A stretch of DNA of 53,900 nucleotides from Bacteroidales bacterium. Lineage in GTDB: Bacteria > Bacteroidota > Bacteroidia > Bacteroidales > P3. Where the stretch lies: assembly GCA_016296345.1 (NCBI GenBank), contig JAEDJL010000006.1, positions 1 to 53,900 of the forward strand, in the 5' to 3' direction. Below are positions 1 to 8,920 of the stretch, piece after piece (positions within the stretch are counted from its first letter, which is position 1; each line of letters opens with the position of its first letter). The position numbers and the translations under genes were made by a program. A model generated the notes under the pieces. It was not told where the DNA came from. It ran no database searches and was given only the letters and a program-made list of their open reading frames with translations.

Positions 1-15
1 TGTTTTTATTCACTA

Positions 16-47
16 CAAAGTTACGAAGAATTTCGCTAATTACCAAA
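16..47 (-). promoter_or_regulatory. Leftward Bacteroidota promoter
   Basis: Read on the minus strand, TTTG (44-47) is followed after 20 bases by TAACTTTG (16-23), an exact fit to the Bacteroidota pattern TTTG-N19-21-TAnnTTTG. It would drive a gene lying to the left of the window. The rest of 1-175 is AT-rich and shows no convincing promoter for the rightward gene. Confidence 0.6.
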
Positions 48-175
48 TTTTCAATAAATTATATTTCATCAAACTCACGTTAAAAGAAGAAAAACACAGA
101 GATCTTCACAAAGACGAATATAAGGAAATCAAAAAAAAGAGGTAAAATGGCACCAAAACAAAATACGATAAAGAA

Positions 176-2068
176 ATGGCATTTATTATAAAACACTTTG
201 TTGATTTGTTTAATTACAAATTCAACATCCCATCTTACCAAAGAGGTTACAGATGGGAAAAGAAGCAGATAGAAGACCTGCTTTCAGACTTGGCTGAATT
301 CAAAAACTCTTGTTCCGAAAACAAGAGCTTCTATTGCTTGCAACCAGTAGTTGTTACAAAGAACAATAAACTAAGTTCAGAAAAAGGTGAAGACGTTTAT
401 GACCTTATTGATGGGCAACAACGTCTTACGACTTTACGACTTATATTCCATCAAATAGCGGAGATGTTGCCAAAAGACATACAATCACAAATCTACACTA
501 TAGATTACGAGCGTAATGCTACGCCCATAGATGTTTTTTTTGTCAATCGTGCAAACGACACTATAGAAGAATGGTTTAAGCAACATGGGGCGATGACCAA
601 AGCTCATATAGCAGAAGTGTTGTGTCCTAATCCAGACCACAATGAACATGATGTGAGGGTTATTTGGTACGATGTAGATGAGGAAACTGTAGCACTTTAT
701 GGTTCAAATATGGAATCTGTAGATATTTTCAATCGTCTGAACTATGGTAAAACCAGCCTAACAAGTACAGAACTTATCAAGGCTTTGTTTTTCCAATGCG
801 ACCATTATCCAGATAACGAGAAGACATTGCGTAAACAAATAGCCTTTTCTCGCTCTTGCGAATGGGACATCATGGAGAAAAATCTACAAAATCCATTCCT
901 ATGGGGTATGCTTGGCGTAATGGACTATAACTCCCACATAGATGTTCTCCTCTCTTTTGTTGTCCGCCGACTTCTTGATGAACACCCTAAATTAGGGGAT
1001 AATATTTCTGATGACAAAGATTATAATTATCGTGTAATAAACAACTATATTGGCAACAACCCAAACCAATGGGGGAAAATGATTGATACGCTATGGGAAA
1101 AACTACAAGACTCTTATGTAGTGATTACCAATTGGTATAGCAATCACCAATGGTATCATCTCGTCGGACTGTATATATCACTGTTTAAGTTGAAGAACAA
1201 AAAAGCAAAAGATAAAGAGTTTTCCAACCTTATTTTCAACCTTTATCAAACGTACATATCGCTTCCAAAATCAACATTCACCAATCACCTGAAAAGGTTG
1301 ATTGGCAAAGAAATCAAGATTTCAAGTACAATAAGTGAGAAAAGCATCATGTACAGAAGTGAATCTGATAAAGGCCGAAAATATGAGCTACAAGAAATAT
1401 GCTACAACGAATGCAATCAAGACCTAATCCGAATTCTTTTGTTGTTGAATGTCGATATATCCCTCCACGACATAAACGAGCGCATGTGTTTCCCATTTCA
1501 TTTGTTTCATAAATGCAAAACAACAAGTTTAGAACACATACACCCTCAAAATCTATCATTAGAAGGCCTCACTTTTGAGGATTTTTGCTCTTGGTTTGAA
1601 CGAAAAGAACAGGAGTTAAATCGAATAGGCAAAGCTGATAAGATGTCTGAATACTTGGAGGTGTTAAGGAACGCAAAGAAAGAGATGGAGAACGACAAAA
1701 AATGGTTTGACAATGACAGCAACAGAACCATTTGCCAAAAGGCAGTAACGGCTATTGACGCTTATTTCAACGAATTGGCAAAGATTGATGAAACACTGAT
1801 GCATTCAATACAGAATATGGCATTAGTTGACAAAGATACGAATGCTGCATTACAGAACTATCTTATAGACAAAAAGAGGGAAATTCTTAAAAGACGCGAG
1901 AGCCATGACCTTAAGAATCCTGTCTTAGTGCCTATAGCAACAAAAATGGTTTTCAACAAATTCTTTACTGCATCCCCGACTGATATGAAATACTGGACAG
2001 AAGACGACCGTAGCGCATACTTTAACGAGATAAGACGTGTTTACGAAGAATATACCAATTTAATATAA
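176..2068 (+). CDS. DUF262/DUF1524 protein (GmrSD-like)
   Basis: A 630-residue protein with an N-terminal DUF262 domain: IPSYQRGYRW near residue 18 and LIDGQQRLTTL near residue 76. This ParB-like fold in the GmrS/DndB superfamily binds and hydrolyses nucleotides. The C-terminal part carries a DUF1524 HNH-type nuclease signature: LEHIHPQN near residue 451 and QNMALVDKDTNAALQN near 545, followed by KKREIL. Proteins of this build include the type IV restriction enzyme GmrSD, which cuts modified DNA, so a phage-defence role is likely but is inferred. It lies 8 bases before a second DUF262 gene and probably forms an operon with it. The start is uncertain: a purine-rich site (137-144) fits an ATG at 146 better, but that frame stops after 14 codons. 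Either 176 is the start or the 5' end carries a frameshift. Confidence 0.85.
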   Translation: MAFIIKHFVDLFNYKFNIPSYQRGYRWEKKQIEDLLSDLAEFKNSCSENKSFYCLQPVVVTKNNKLSSEKGEDVYDLIDGQQRLTTLRLIFHQIAEMLPKDIQSQIYTIDYERNATPIDVFFVNRANDTIEEWFKQHGAMTKAHIAEVLCPNPDHNEHDVRVIWYDVDEETVALYGSNMESVDIFNRLNYGKTSLTSTELIKALFFQCDHYPDNEKTLRKQIAFSRSCEWDIMEKNLQNPFLWGMLGVMDYNSHIDVLLSFVVRRLLDEHPKLGDNISDDKDYNYRVINNYIGNNPNQWGKMIDTLWEKLQDSYVVITNWYSNHQWYHLVGLYISLFKLKNKKAKDKEFSNLIFNLYQTYISLPKSTFTNHLKRLIGKEIKISSTISEKSIMYRSESDKGRKYELQEICYNECNQDLIRILLLLNVDISLHDINERMCFPFHLFHKCKTTSLEHIHPQNLSLEGLTFEDFCSWFERKEQELNRIGKADKMSEYLEVLRNAKKEMENDKKWFDNDSNRTICQKAVTAIDAYFNELAKIDETLMHSIQNMALVDKDTNAALQNYLIDKKREILKRRESHDLKNPVLVPIATKMVFNKFFTASPTDMKYWTEDDRSAYFNEIRRVYEEYTNLI

Positions 2069-2076
2069 TATGTGAT

Positions 2077-4392
2077 ATGGGAAACAAAAAGACAAGATAT
2101 ACATTTATGGAATTTGCAAAAGAATATTCTATACAAATTCCTTTGATTCAACGCGATTATGTACAAGGGCATGATTTTACGGACAAACACAAATTGGAGA
2201 AACGACAAGAATTCATCCACCTGTTGATGAACGCCTTAAAGAGCGGATCTGCTTATCATGTGGATTTCATCTATGGGGCCTCCATTCAGAATAAGGCGAT
2301 ACACGCAGGAAAAAATTTGTTTATACCGCTTGATGGGCAGCAGCGACTCACCACACTCTTCTTGCTCCATTGGATACTCATTTGCAAATCCAATATCTCA
2401 GAAGATGAAAAATCAAAGACAATTTGTCAGTTAGAAGGTTTCTCCTATGAAACCCGCTTAAGCAGTGCCGCATTCTGTGATAAACTTACGAAAACTATAC
2501 TGGGAAATCTCCCAATTGGAAAAGTCCGAGAGGTGATAACTGATTGTTCATGGTATTCTAATGATTGGGATTATGACCCGACAATCAACAACATGATTTC
2601 AATGCTAGAAGCCATGAACACCATGTTGGAAGATGAATTTCTGCCATTCATTGATGACATGCTAAAGAATGCATTGAGTACATCATCGTCCATCACTTTT
2701 GACCGCCTCGACATGGATGAATACAGCCTGACCGATGGCTTGTATATAAAAATGAATGCACGTGGCAAGGAATTGACGGCTTTTGAACATTGGAAGGCAT
2801 TGTTCATTCAGTTCCTTGAAGATACATACCAAGATGTAGAACTAGTAGCACAGTTTACAGAGAAAGTTGAGCACGAATGGGCAAACCTGTTTTGGGAGTA
2901 TGTAAAGGATGAGAATCAGGAATATCCCGTGATAGACGATTGCTTTATGTCATTTTTCCATTATCTGACACATCTTCTCTATTACACTTACGTGTACCCG
3001 CAGCAAGGAAGCACAGCTTCCGACTATATCGGAACGATAGAACAAATCAATGCTGTGTATAAAATCCGAGACAATGTTGATTGTCTCTTCTCGGCATTGG
3101 ACTTCATTTCTGTAGTGGGCAAAAAAGATGCAACGTTTTTTGATGACATATTCAAACATGGCAATGAAGAAGTGTTTGATACAAGAGTACGACTCTTTAG
3201 CAAAGGAAGACTAAATCTTTTCCAACGTTGCATACTTCTCCAGGAAAACGAAGACTTTGACATCTACGAGAAAACATTGTTCTACGCGCTGATAAGATAT
3301 TGCATAAAGCATCAAGTCGTGACAGCTACTACAGAATTAAGACAATATATTCGAGTCATCAGGAATTTGCTGCTTAATACTAATCAACTTATACAGTCGC
3401 AAGTAAACCTTGTGTCCAATCTGCGTATTACAGAGTTCGCTACTTATAGTCAAGTCATAGAAAAGCTTGCTGTAACGACGGACGTAAGAGATTCCTTGTC
3501 AGAATCCATAACAGGACTTGGAGGAAAGAATGCAGCAATGGTAGAGAGGTCAAAACTGGATAATCAGCGCAGGAACATCGTGTGCTGGCTGGAAGACATG
3601 CAGTTCTGTAGAGGTAACATAAGAGCTATCAGCTTCTTGAATGACTATTCCGAAGATGTGCTCATAAAGAATATGCAGAAATTCATAGATGCCACAGACG
3701 CAGAGAGAATACGCATCTTGATTGCATCTGGCTATAAGGGCTTCGATATAGGATGGTGTTCTTATGGCCATCGTTATTTCTTCGGCAAGGAAGGTCGTTG
3801 GGACATCCTCTTCTCTCGCGACCACGAAAAGGTCGGCAATGCATTACGCCAATTCATAGATGCCGACTGCTCAATAGAGGAATACTGCCTGAAACACATC
3901 CCTACGAAACATAATTTCAAGTATTATGCACTAAAGTATAAGGAATTCCTACGTTCTGCAGGTTATTGGCAGGCGAAGAATGACGAAAGTTCAAACTATT
4001 ATTTTGCTGCAATCGGCGACATGGATGAACTTGACATGATTGCCTTGAAGCGATATTCTCGCAGTCCACTGCTGGCATATCACACAGAGCCATTTGCCTC
4101 CGTTGTCTTATGGGAACTTATCGAGTACAATGCTGATAAGTTCGGACATAACAAACTGCGAAATGACTGTATCTATAGCGAGAAGGCTTGTCTCAAGTAT
4201 ATAGAAAAAGGTGAGAAAGTTGTTCTATCATTGATCGTTGAAAATAAAGCGTGGCATATTAAAACTGCTCCAACCATCCCGCAACACATAATAGATAAAT
4301 ATGACATCGTTAACAACATCTTATCTGAGAACGAGGACATGGATCTTGTTGAAGTTGCCGTTGAATTTGTCAAAGATATAATCAATCTATGA
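2077..4392 (+). CDS. DUF262 protein, second of pair
   Basis: A 771-residue protein with its own DUF262 signatures: IPLIQRDYVQG near residue 21 and LDGQQRLTTLFLL near residue 87. Unlike the gene before it, I see no clear HNH (EHIxPQ) signature in the long C-terminal part, which is mostly predicted helix. It starts 8 bases after the upstream DUF262/DUF1524 gene, and its stop is one base before the ATG of the downstream fragment, so the three were probably one transcript. Paired DUF262 genes beside a phospholipase-D-like gene suggest a defence cassette. That is inference from domain type and context, not a demonstrated function. Whether this protein is a partner, regulator or second effector cannot be decided from sequence. 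Confidence 0.85.
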   Translation: MGNKKTRYTFMEFAKEYSIQIPLIQRDYVQGHDFTDKHKLEKRQEFIHLLMNALKSGSAYHVDFIYGASIQNKAIHAGKNLFIPLDGQQRLTTLFLLHWILICKSNISEDEKSKTICQLEGFSYETRLSSAAFCDKLTKTILGNLPIGKVREVITDCSWYSNDWDYDPTINNMISMLEAMNTMLEDEFLPFIDDMLKNALSTSSSITFDRLDMDEYSLTDGLYIKMNARGKELTAFEHWKALFIQFLEDTYQDVELVAQFTEKVEHEWANLFWEYVKDENQEYPVIDDCFMSFFHYLTHLLYYTYVYPQQGSTASDYIGTIEQINAVYKIRDNVDCLFSALDFISVVGKKDATFFDDIFKHGNEEVFDTRVRLFSKGRLNLFQRCILLQENEDFDIYEKTLFYALIRYCIKHQVVTATTELRQYIRVIRNLLLNTNQLIQSQVNLVSNLRITEFATYSQVIEKLAVTTDVRDSLSESITGLGGKNAAMVERSKLDNQRRNIVCWLEDMQFCRGNIRAISFLNDYSEDVLIKNMQKFIDATDAERIRILIASGYKGFDIGWCSYGHRYFFGKEGRWDILFSRDHEKVGNALRQFIDADCSIEEYCLKHIPTKHNFKYYALKYKEFLRSAGYWQAKNDESSNYYFAAIGDMDELDMIALKRYSRSPLLAYHTEPFASVVLWELIEYNADKFGHNKLRNDCIYSEKACLKYIEKGEKVVLSLIVENKAWHIKTAPTIPQHIIDKYDIVNNILSENEDMDLVEVAVEFVKDIINL

Positions 4393-4393
4393 T

Positions 4394-4612
4394 ATGCTCA
4401 CCTATATCTCCAACACTGCCCATTATAAAGAAGTCTTGTCTCGTGTTCCCAAAGTAAAACACAACCTTTGGATTGGAACGGCTGACATCAAAGACCTCTA
4501 TGTAGAGGATGGCAAGCAGAAGAGACCTTTTCTTGCTGTGCTTGCCGGTCTTATTCAGTGTGGTGTGGAGGTGCGACTGATGGCTTACAGAACAACTACA
4601 TCGTATCATTGA
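4394..4612 (+). pseudogene. Truncated phospholipase-D-like gene
   Basis: Seventy-two codons that look like the N-terminus of a PLD-like nuclease/lipase family protein (WIGTADIKDLYV near residue 26, then GVEVRL near residue 55). The frame then runs into unrelated sequence and stops at 4610-4612. No HxK catalytic motif remains, so the gene is almost certainly non-functional. The break falls about where the insertion-sequence remnant begins. Its ATG is one base after the stop of the second DUF262 gene, which marks it as the former third gene of that cassette. The family call rests on a short conserved stretch. Confidence 0.6.
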
Positions 4613-4800
4613 AGTCCTGCATAACCTTTTCAAAGTACTCTCTTGTTTCCATTCTCAATGATCTTTTGAAACTGGATGCAAAGGTAGAACTTACTGTTTA
4701 TATGGCCATACGGTATAATGGTGGTTTACAGAAAGAACCACGCAATACGGGGGTAGTGGGTAGTGTTTCAAAATCTGTGTCGGTAGTATTTCAAAAAAAA
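4596..4800 (-). mobile_element. Insertion-sequence end remnant
   Basis: On the minus strand a TACCTTTG promoter box (4679-4686) precedes an ATG at 4652. That ATG opens an 18-codon frame (METREYFEKVMQDFN...) ending in a stop at 4596-4598. The peptide resembles the first residues of small accessory ORFs of Bacteroides insertion sequences, possibly IS66-like; this is from memory and not certain. The outer end (about 4750-4800) contains two related words, GTGTTTCAAAATCTGTGTCGG and GTATTTCAAAA, of the sort found near IS termini. Only this one end is visible, so the element is a deletion remnant and not a complete IS. Confidence 0.4.
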
Positions 4801-4814
4801 GCCTGTTCCTAATA

Positions 4815-4847
4815 CAAAAAAACAGCCGCAAAGGGGCTTTGCGGCTG
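4815..4847 (-). terminator. Rho-independent terminator
   Basis: A perfect 11-bp stem (4823-4833 with 4837-4847) and 3-base loop, followed on the minus strand by a run of seven to eight T. It ends the leftward operon whose last gene is at 4881-5270. Confidence 0.85.
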
Positions 4848-4880
4848 AACATCAAGTACATTTTATCAAAAAAAGCAAAT

Positions 4881-5270
4881 CTATTCTTGTTTTGTCATCT
4901 CGATGAGGGGTTTATTGTTCTTGTCTTTGATGAGGTATTTGCCCGATTTGAGTTGTTCGATTGTCAATCCCTCGGCATAAACTCTGCTGCTACCCTCTTG
5001 TCTTTGCAAGCTGATTTGAAAAGACAGCTCAAGGTTCTCGGAATTGCTCGCTCTTTCAATCATCATCGTCAATTTGCCGTCATTGATTACTATGTTGTTC
5101 AAATCCATCTGCTTTACATCGATTTTGTACAGCATTGCGACAACATCGGTATATAAGTCGTCCGATTGAACGTTGCTATTATAAACCTTATCGACCCTGT
5201 AAGAGCCGTTTTGCGACATTCCTGCAACACCAAGGAGCAGGAAGACAAAAGCGAAAAGCACTTTTTTCAT
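4881..5270 (-). CDS. Small secreted protein, unknown function
   Basis: A 129-residue protein with a clear signal peptide (KK, then a hydrophobic stretch to about residue 19, ending GMSQ). The mature part is mainly beta and polar, without cysteines or a motif I recognise. A lipobox is absent, so it is probably periplasmic or outer-membrane associated and not a lipoprotein. It is the last gene of the leftward run USP-SPOR-M20 (38 bases after the peptidase stop), and a strong terminator follows. Function unknown. Confidence 0.75.
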   Translation of the reverse strand: MKKVLFAFVFLLLGVAGMSQNGSYRVDKVYNSNVQSDDLYTDVVAMLYKIDVKQMDLNNIVINDGKLTMMIERASNSENLELSFQISLQRQEGSSRVYAEGLTIEQLKSGKYLIKDKNNKPLIEMTKQE

Positions 5271-5308
5271 AACGTTATCTTTTTATGATTAAACACATCT
5301 TTATTTTC

Positions 5309-6679
5309 TTATTTTGCACAACGCTCTGCCAACTCCGAATAGAAGTAAGTTATTGTCTCTATTCCCTTAAAGAACTGTTCCAACGGGTAGTTCTCGTTTG
5401 GAGAGTGGATTGCGTCAGAGCCAAGACCAAATCCCATAAGTATGGCTTTTGTTCCGAGTATTCTCTCAAAGCCTGCTATGATAGGAATGCTGCCACCGCT
5501 GCGAGACGGAATAGGACGTTTGCCATACGTTTTGTTGTATGCGGCTTCTGCTGCCTGATATGCCGGCATATCGATAGGGCAAACGTAAGCGTAACCGCCG
5601 TGAAGCGGAGTTACCTCGACCTTTACCGACTTTGGAGCAAGAGTTTTGAAATATGTTGCAAACTGTTCTGTGATTACCTCAAAGTCTTGGTCAGGCACAA
5701 GGCGGAAAGAGATTTTTGCATGAGCAGTTGAAGGAATGACAGTCTTTGCACCCTCTCCTGTATATCCTCCCCATATTCCGCAACAATCGAGACTTGGTCT
5801 TATACCTGTGCGTTCCAAGGTGGTATAACCCTTCTCGCCATGAACCTCCTCAATATCCAAGGCAGCCTTGTAGGCTTTCTCGTCAAACGGAGCTTGATTC
5901 ATCAGCTTTCTCTCTTCGTCCGACACCACCAATACCTTATCATAGAAGCCCGGAACGGTAATATGGTTATTCTCATCTGTCAGTTTGGCAATCATTTGGC
6001 AAAGAACATTGATAGGATTTGCCACAGCACCTCCGTAAAGACCCGAATGCAAGTCTCTGTTTGCCCCTGTTACCTTCACTTCCACATATCCCAATCCTCT
6101 CAAACCTGTTGTTATCGACGGAATATCGGAAGCCAACATCGAAGTATCCGATACCAATATAATATCACTCTTCAACAGCTCCTTGTTCTCTCTGCAAAAA
6201 TCATATAGACTTACAGAGCCTATTTCCTCCTCTCCTTCCAACATAAACTTAACGTTGCAAGGAAGAGAGTTTGTCTTAATCAAATATTCAAAAGCCTTGG
6301 CGTGCATGAATGACTGACCCTTGTCGTCGTCTGCACCCCTTGCCCAAATATGTCCGTCTTTGATTTGTGGTTCAAAAGGCTCGCTATTCCAAAGTTCAAT
6401 CGGATCTACCGGCATCACGTCATAGTGTCCGTAAATCAAAATCGTAGGTTTGTCCGCCGAAACAATTTTTTCTGCATACACAACAGGGTTACCCTTTGTC
6501 GGCATGACCTCACAGCGGTCTGCACCGGCAGCAAGGATAAGTTCCTGCCACCTTTGGGCGCAGCGAATCATGTCCGGTTTGTGTGCTTCGATTGAAGAAA
6601 TCGACGGAATGCGAATTAACGAGAACAGTTCTTCCAAAAACCTGTCCTTATTCTCCTCTATGTATGTTTTAATGTCCAT
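5309..6679 (-). CDS. M20 family dipeptidase
   Basis: A 456-residue metallopeptidase of family M20 (PepV/CNDP-like). Metal-site motifs are visible in order: GHYDVMPVDP, WARGADDDKG, the catalytic EGEEEIGS, and HSGLYGG of the dimerisation domain; RSGGSIP lies near the C-terminus. Such enzymes cleave dipeptides or short peptides in the cytoplasm using two zinc ions. The ATG at 6679 (MDIKTYIEENK) is chosen because the longer frame begins at a TTG overlapping the previous gene. It lies 23 bases downstream of the SPOR gene and is probably co-transcribed with it. The exact substrate cannot be read from sequence. Confidence 0.93.
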   Translation of the reverse strand: MDIKTYIEENKDRFLEELFSLIRIPSISSIEAHKPDMIRCAQRWQELILAAGADRCEVMPTKGNPVVYAEKIVSADKPTILIYGHYDVMPVDPIELWNSEPFEPQIKDGHIWARGADDDKGQSFMHAKAFEYLIKTNSLPCNVKFMLEGEEEIGSVSLYDFCRENKELLKSDIILVSDTSMLASDIPSITTGLRGLGYVEVKVTGANRDLHSGLYGGAVANPINVLCQMIAKLTDENNHITVPGFYDKVLVVSDEERKLMNQAPFDEKAYKAALDIEEVHGEKGYTTLERTGIRPSLDCCGIWGGYTGEGAKTVIPSTAHAKISFRLVPDQDFEVITEQFATYFKTLAPKSVKVEVTPLHGGYAYVCPIDMPAYQAAEAAYNKTYGKRPIPSRSGGSIPIIAGFERILGTKAILMGFGLGSDAIHSPNENYPLEQFFKGIETITYFYSELAERCAK

Positions 6680-6702
6680 TGTATATTGTTTTTTGTTAGT
6701 TA

Positions 6703-7164
6703 TCAAAAATCCTTTTCAAGGTCGTCCTCATAATATTCGGGAACGTACAAATCCTCTTCGTCAATCACCGGATTGTTTATCCAATCCCTTATTATCTGAG
6801 CGGTGTTTACACTTTTGCGAAGCTCCGAATAGACAGCGTATGCGTCCAATCGGCTGACAAAGTCGCCAAGTTTGACAACGAAGTTGGGTTCGTCAAAGGT
6901 AACATACGCCCTTATCTTGGGATACTTGTCCGAAAGCTCCTCTTTAAGAGCGAAAGCCTTCGACTTGGCATTGCTTCCGGTAAAGCTGTTCACCCTTATG
7001 CGGTAGCCTTGAATGGAACGAGACATCTCATTGTACTCTATATGTCGTTCCAATATGGTTTGCAGCCTGCCGTCTGCCACAATCTTCACTTGAGAAAAAG
7101 CATTGACGCAAGCCAAAACGCACATCGCAAAACCCCAAAACGCAAATTTCAGTCTGACACTCAT
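6703..7164 (-). CDS. SPOR domain secreted protein
   Basis: Starting at the second ATG (7164) gives 153 residues with a good signal peptide (MSVRLKF... ending NAFSQ). The first ATG (7185) overlaps the upstream gene by 17 bases and would put charged residues before it. The mature part has the SPOR pattern: YRIRVNSFTG, a helix with AFALKEELSDKYP, then AYVTFDEPNFVVKLGDFVSRLDAYAVYSELRK. SPOR domains bind denuded peptidoglycan glycan strands, often at the division site. The C-terminus is very acidic. Probably periplasmic and co-transcribed with the flanking USP and M20 genes. Confidence 0.85.
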   Translation of the reverse strand: MSVRLKFAFWGFAMCVLACVNAFSQVKIVADGRLQTILERHIEYNEMSRSIQGYRIRVNSFTGSNAKSKAFALKEELSDKYPKIRAYVTFDEPNFVVKLGDFVSRLDAYAVYSELRKSVNTAQIIRDWINNPVIDEEDLYVPEYYEDDLEKDF

Positions 7165-7168
7165 CTTT

Positions 7169-7990
7169 CTATCTGCTCTCTCCATTGATTTGCTTTACCG
7201 AAACAGCCAAAACCGGAATTGGCGACTGATTTATCATCTGCTGAGCGTACGGTCCGAGAAATATGTTGCTGAGTGTCTTTTCCTGTTCGGTCATTATGAC
7301 AATCAAGTCGGCGTTAATCTTTTCGGCATACTCAATTGTCGAGAGCGTAGTGTTCTCCGCATCAACATAATCGGTAACATAGTCCATTTTCTCTTTGTCG
7401 AGCAACCTTTCGACGCTGCCCACATAACCCTCAACCTCGCCTCTGACGGTTTTGTTCTTCGTTGTATGTATTCCCAAGACGTGAATGGTGGTATTTGGGA
7501 ACATCTTGGCAAACTCTATTGTCCAAGGCACTTTTTGTCTTGTGTCCCGAGTGGAGTCAATCGGCATCACAAGACGCTCCAACGGCTTGTCAAAATTGAA
7601 GTTCTCCCTTACGCTCAACACAGGAGCAGAAGAAATAGTTATAGTCTTGTAGGTATTTGCACCGGCAAACTTCTCGTCAAATCCGCTGTTGCCATGGCTG
7701 CCGATAACAAGCAAGTCAGCCTGCTCTTGTTTGACAACAGAATTCAGAGCCGTATATACCTTGCGACCCGAAACTATTCTGTAAGAAACTTTGTTGCCCG
7801 GGGTCATCTTGGAAGCCAAATCGCTGCACATACGTTTTAGTTCTGCCTCTGCCTCACAGCGATCCTTTTCGACAGTTTCAACCCATACGATAAGCAAATC
7901 AGCCTCGGCTCTCACAGCCACATCGCTTGCAAGCCCCATTGCCGCCAATGAAGTTTTGGAAAAGTCAATCCCAACCACTATCGTGTCCAT
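7169..7990 (-). CDS. Tandem universal stress protein
   Basis: A 273-residue cytoplasmic protein of two UspA domains. The first opens with TIVVGIDFSKTSLAAM and has the nucleotide-loop-like motif VIGSHGNSGFDEKFAG. The second starts near LERLVMPIDSTRDTRQ and ends with IVIMTEQEKTLSNIFLGPYAQQMINQSPIPVL. Universal stress proteins bind ATP or act as chaperone-like regulators in starvation and stress; no specific partner is evident. It is the first gene of the leftward operon that continues with SPOR, M20 and the small secreted protein, and a promoter-like box lies at 8110-8117. Confidence 0.93.
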   Translation of the reverse strand: MDTIVVGIDFSKTSLAAMGLASDVAVRAEADLLIVWVETVEKDRCEAEAELKRMCSDLASKMTPGNKVSYRIVSGRKVYTALNSVVKQEQADLLVIGSHGNSGFDEKFAGANTYKTITISSAPVLSVRENFNFDKPLERLVMPIDSTRDTRQKVPWTIEFAKMFPNTTIHVLGIHTTKNKTVRGEVEGYVGSVERLLDKEKMDYVTDYVDAENTTLSTIEYAEKINADLIVIMTEQEKTLSNIFLGPYAQQMINQSPIPVLAVSVKQINGESR

Positions 7991-8109
7991 ATTCTTCGGT
8001 TTATTGTTAGTTTTTCAATACCTTTTTATAATCAGAACGAATTTCTTTATCAAATGTTTTATCTCGGACAAAGATAACAACTCTCAGACGCTCATTCTGT
8101 TTTACGCTA

Positions 8110-8143
8110 CAAATGTACAAAAATAATTAACACAAGCAACAAA
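8110..8143 (-). promoter_or_regulatory. Promoter of USP operon
   Basis: The minus strand reads TACATTTG at 8110-8117 with a TTTG at 8140-8143 (22-base spacing, slightly longer than ideal). It lies about 120 bases upstream of the universal stress gene. Confidence 0.45.
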
Positions 8144-8189
8144 AAGAACAATTAAACACTCAAAAAAAAGCCATTTGGCAATCTAAAAC

Positions 8190-8920
8190 AAACAAAACCC
8201 GAAAGCAGTCGCCTGCCCTCGGGTACGTAAAAAAAGAAAAAAGAATTTTCGCTTAGAAAATGGCACACCTTAATGCACCACTATCTTGTTTGAAAATGAA
8301 GTTTCGGCTGTTTGTACATTTACAATGTAAGTTCCCGAAGGTACATCGCCAAGTGTGAAGTGGCGTTGCTTGGTCTCATATACCTTTTGTCCCAAGGTGT
8401 TGAACACTTGCACCGACTTGATATTGCCGTCTTGGATTGTGATTTGACGATTGTTGTTGTAAAGTCGGATTTCCTCCGCTTGGGCAACATCTTCTATCGA
8501 TACATTGTTCTTGTTTATCACCAACTTAAATCGTCCTTCGTTGTCGCCTCTTGCAATGTCGGCTGTATAGACATCGTCTTGGTTCATCACCGTCTCATTA
8601 TTGTCATCTATCAAGCTGAGTGTGTATCCTTCCGGTATGTATTCGGCAATAATCTCCACACTGCGGCTCTGCTCGCTGCGGATGTTAAGGTCTGTTACAA
8701 AGTGTGTGCTGTCCGCTTCCTGCTTGCAAAGCATTCTTTCGCCAAGGGCAAAGTACGGCTCGGCAACTGTGCCGCTGCCAAAGAGCTTGTCGGCATCGAA
8801 TATATCATACTCGGTGCTTGCTGCATCGTTTTGGCGATACATCACCGGAACTCGGTAACCCTCGCTCGCAACCGACACTCTCAAAAACTCTCCTGCATCG
8901 TTTGCTGCAATCTTGCTTGT
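8190..8920. repeat. 731-bp tract identical to 50826-51556
   Basis: Compared line by line, this stretch matches 50826-51556 without a difference (offset 42636). It covers the 3' third of the T9SS gene, its stop, the spacer and the terminator. Similarity drops abruptly at both ends: single mismatches begin at 8189 and 8921. Upstream, the two genes remain related but diverged. Confidence 0.9.
8194..8223 (-). terminator. Terminator after T9SS gene
   Basis: On the minus strand CCCGA...TCGGG encloses an inner GCAG/CTGC stem with a GCGA loop, followed by TTTTG. The same element lies after the second paralogue. Confidence 0.65.
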
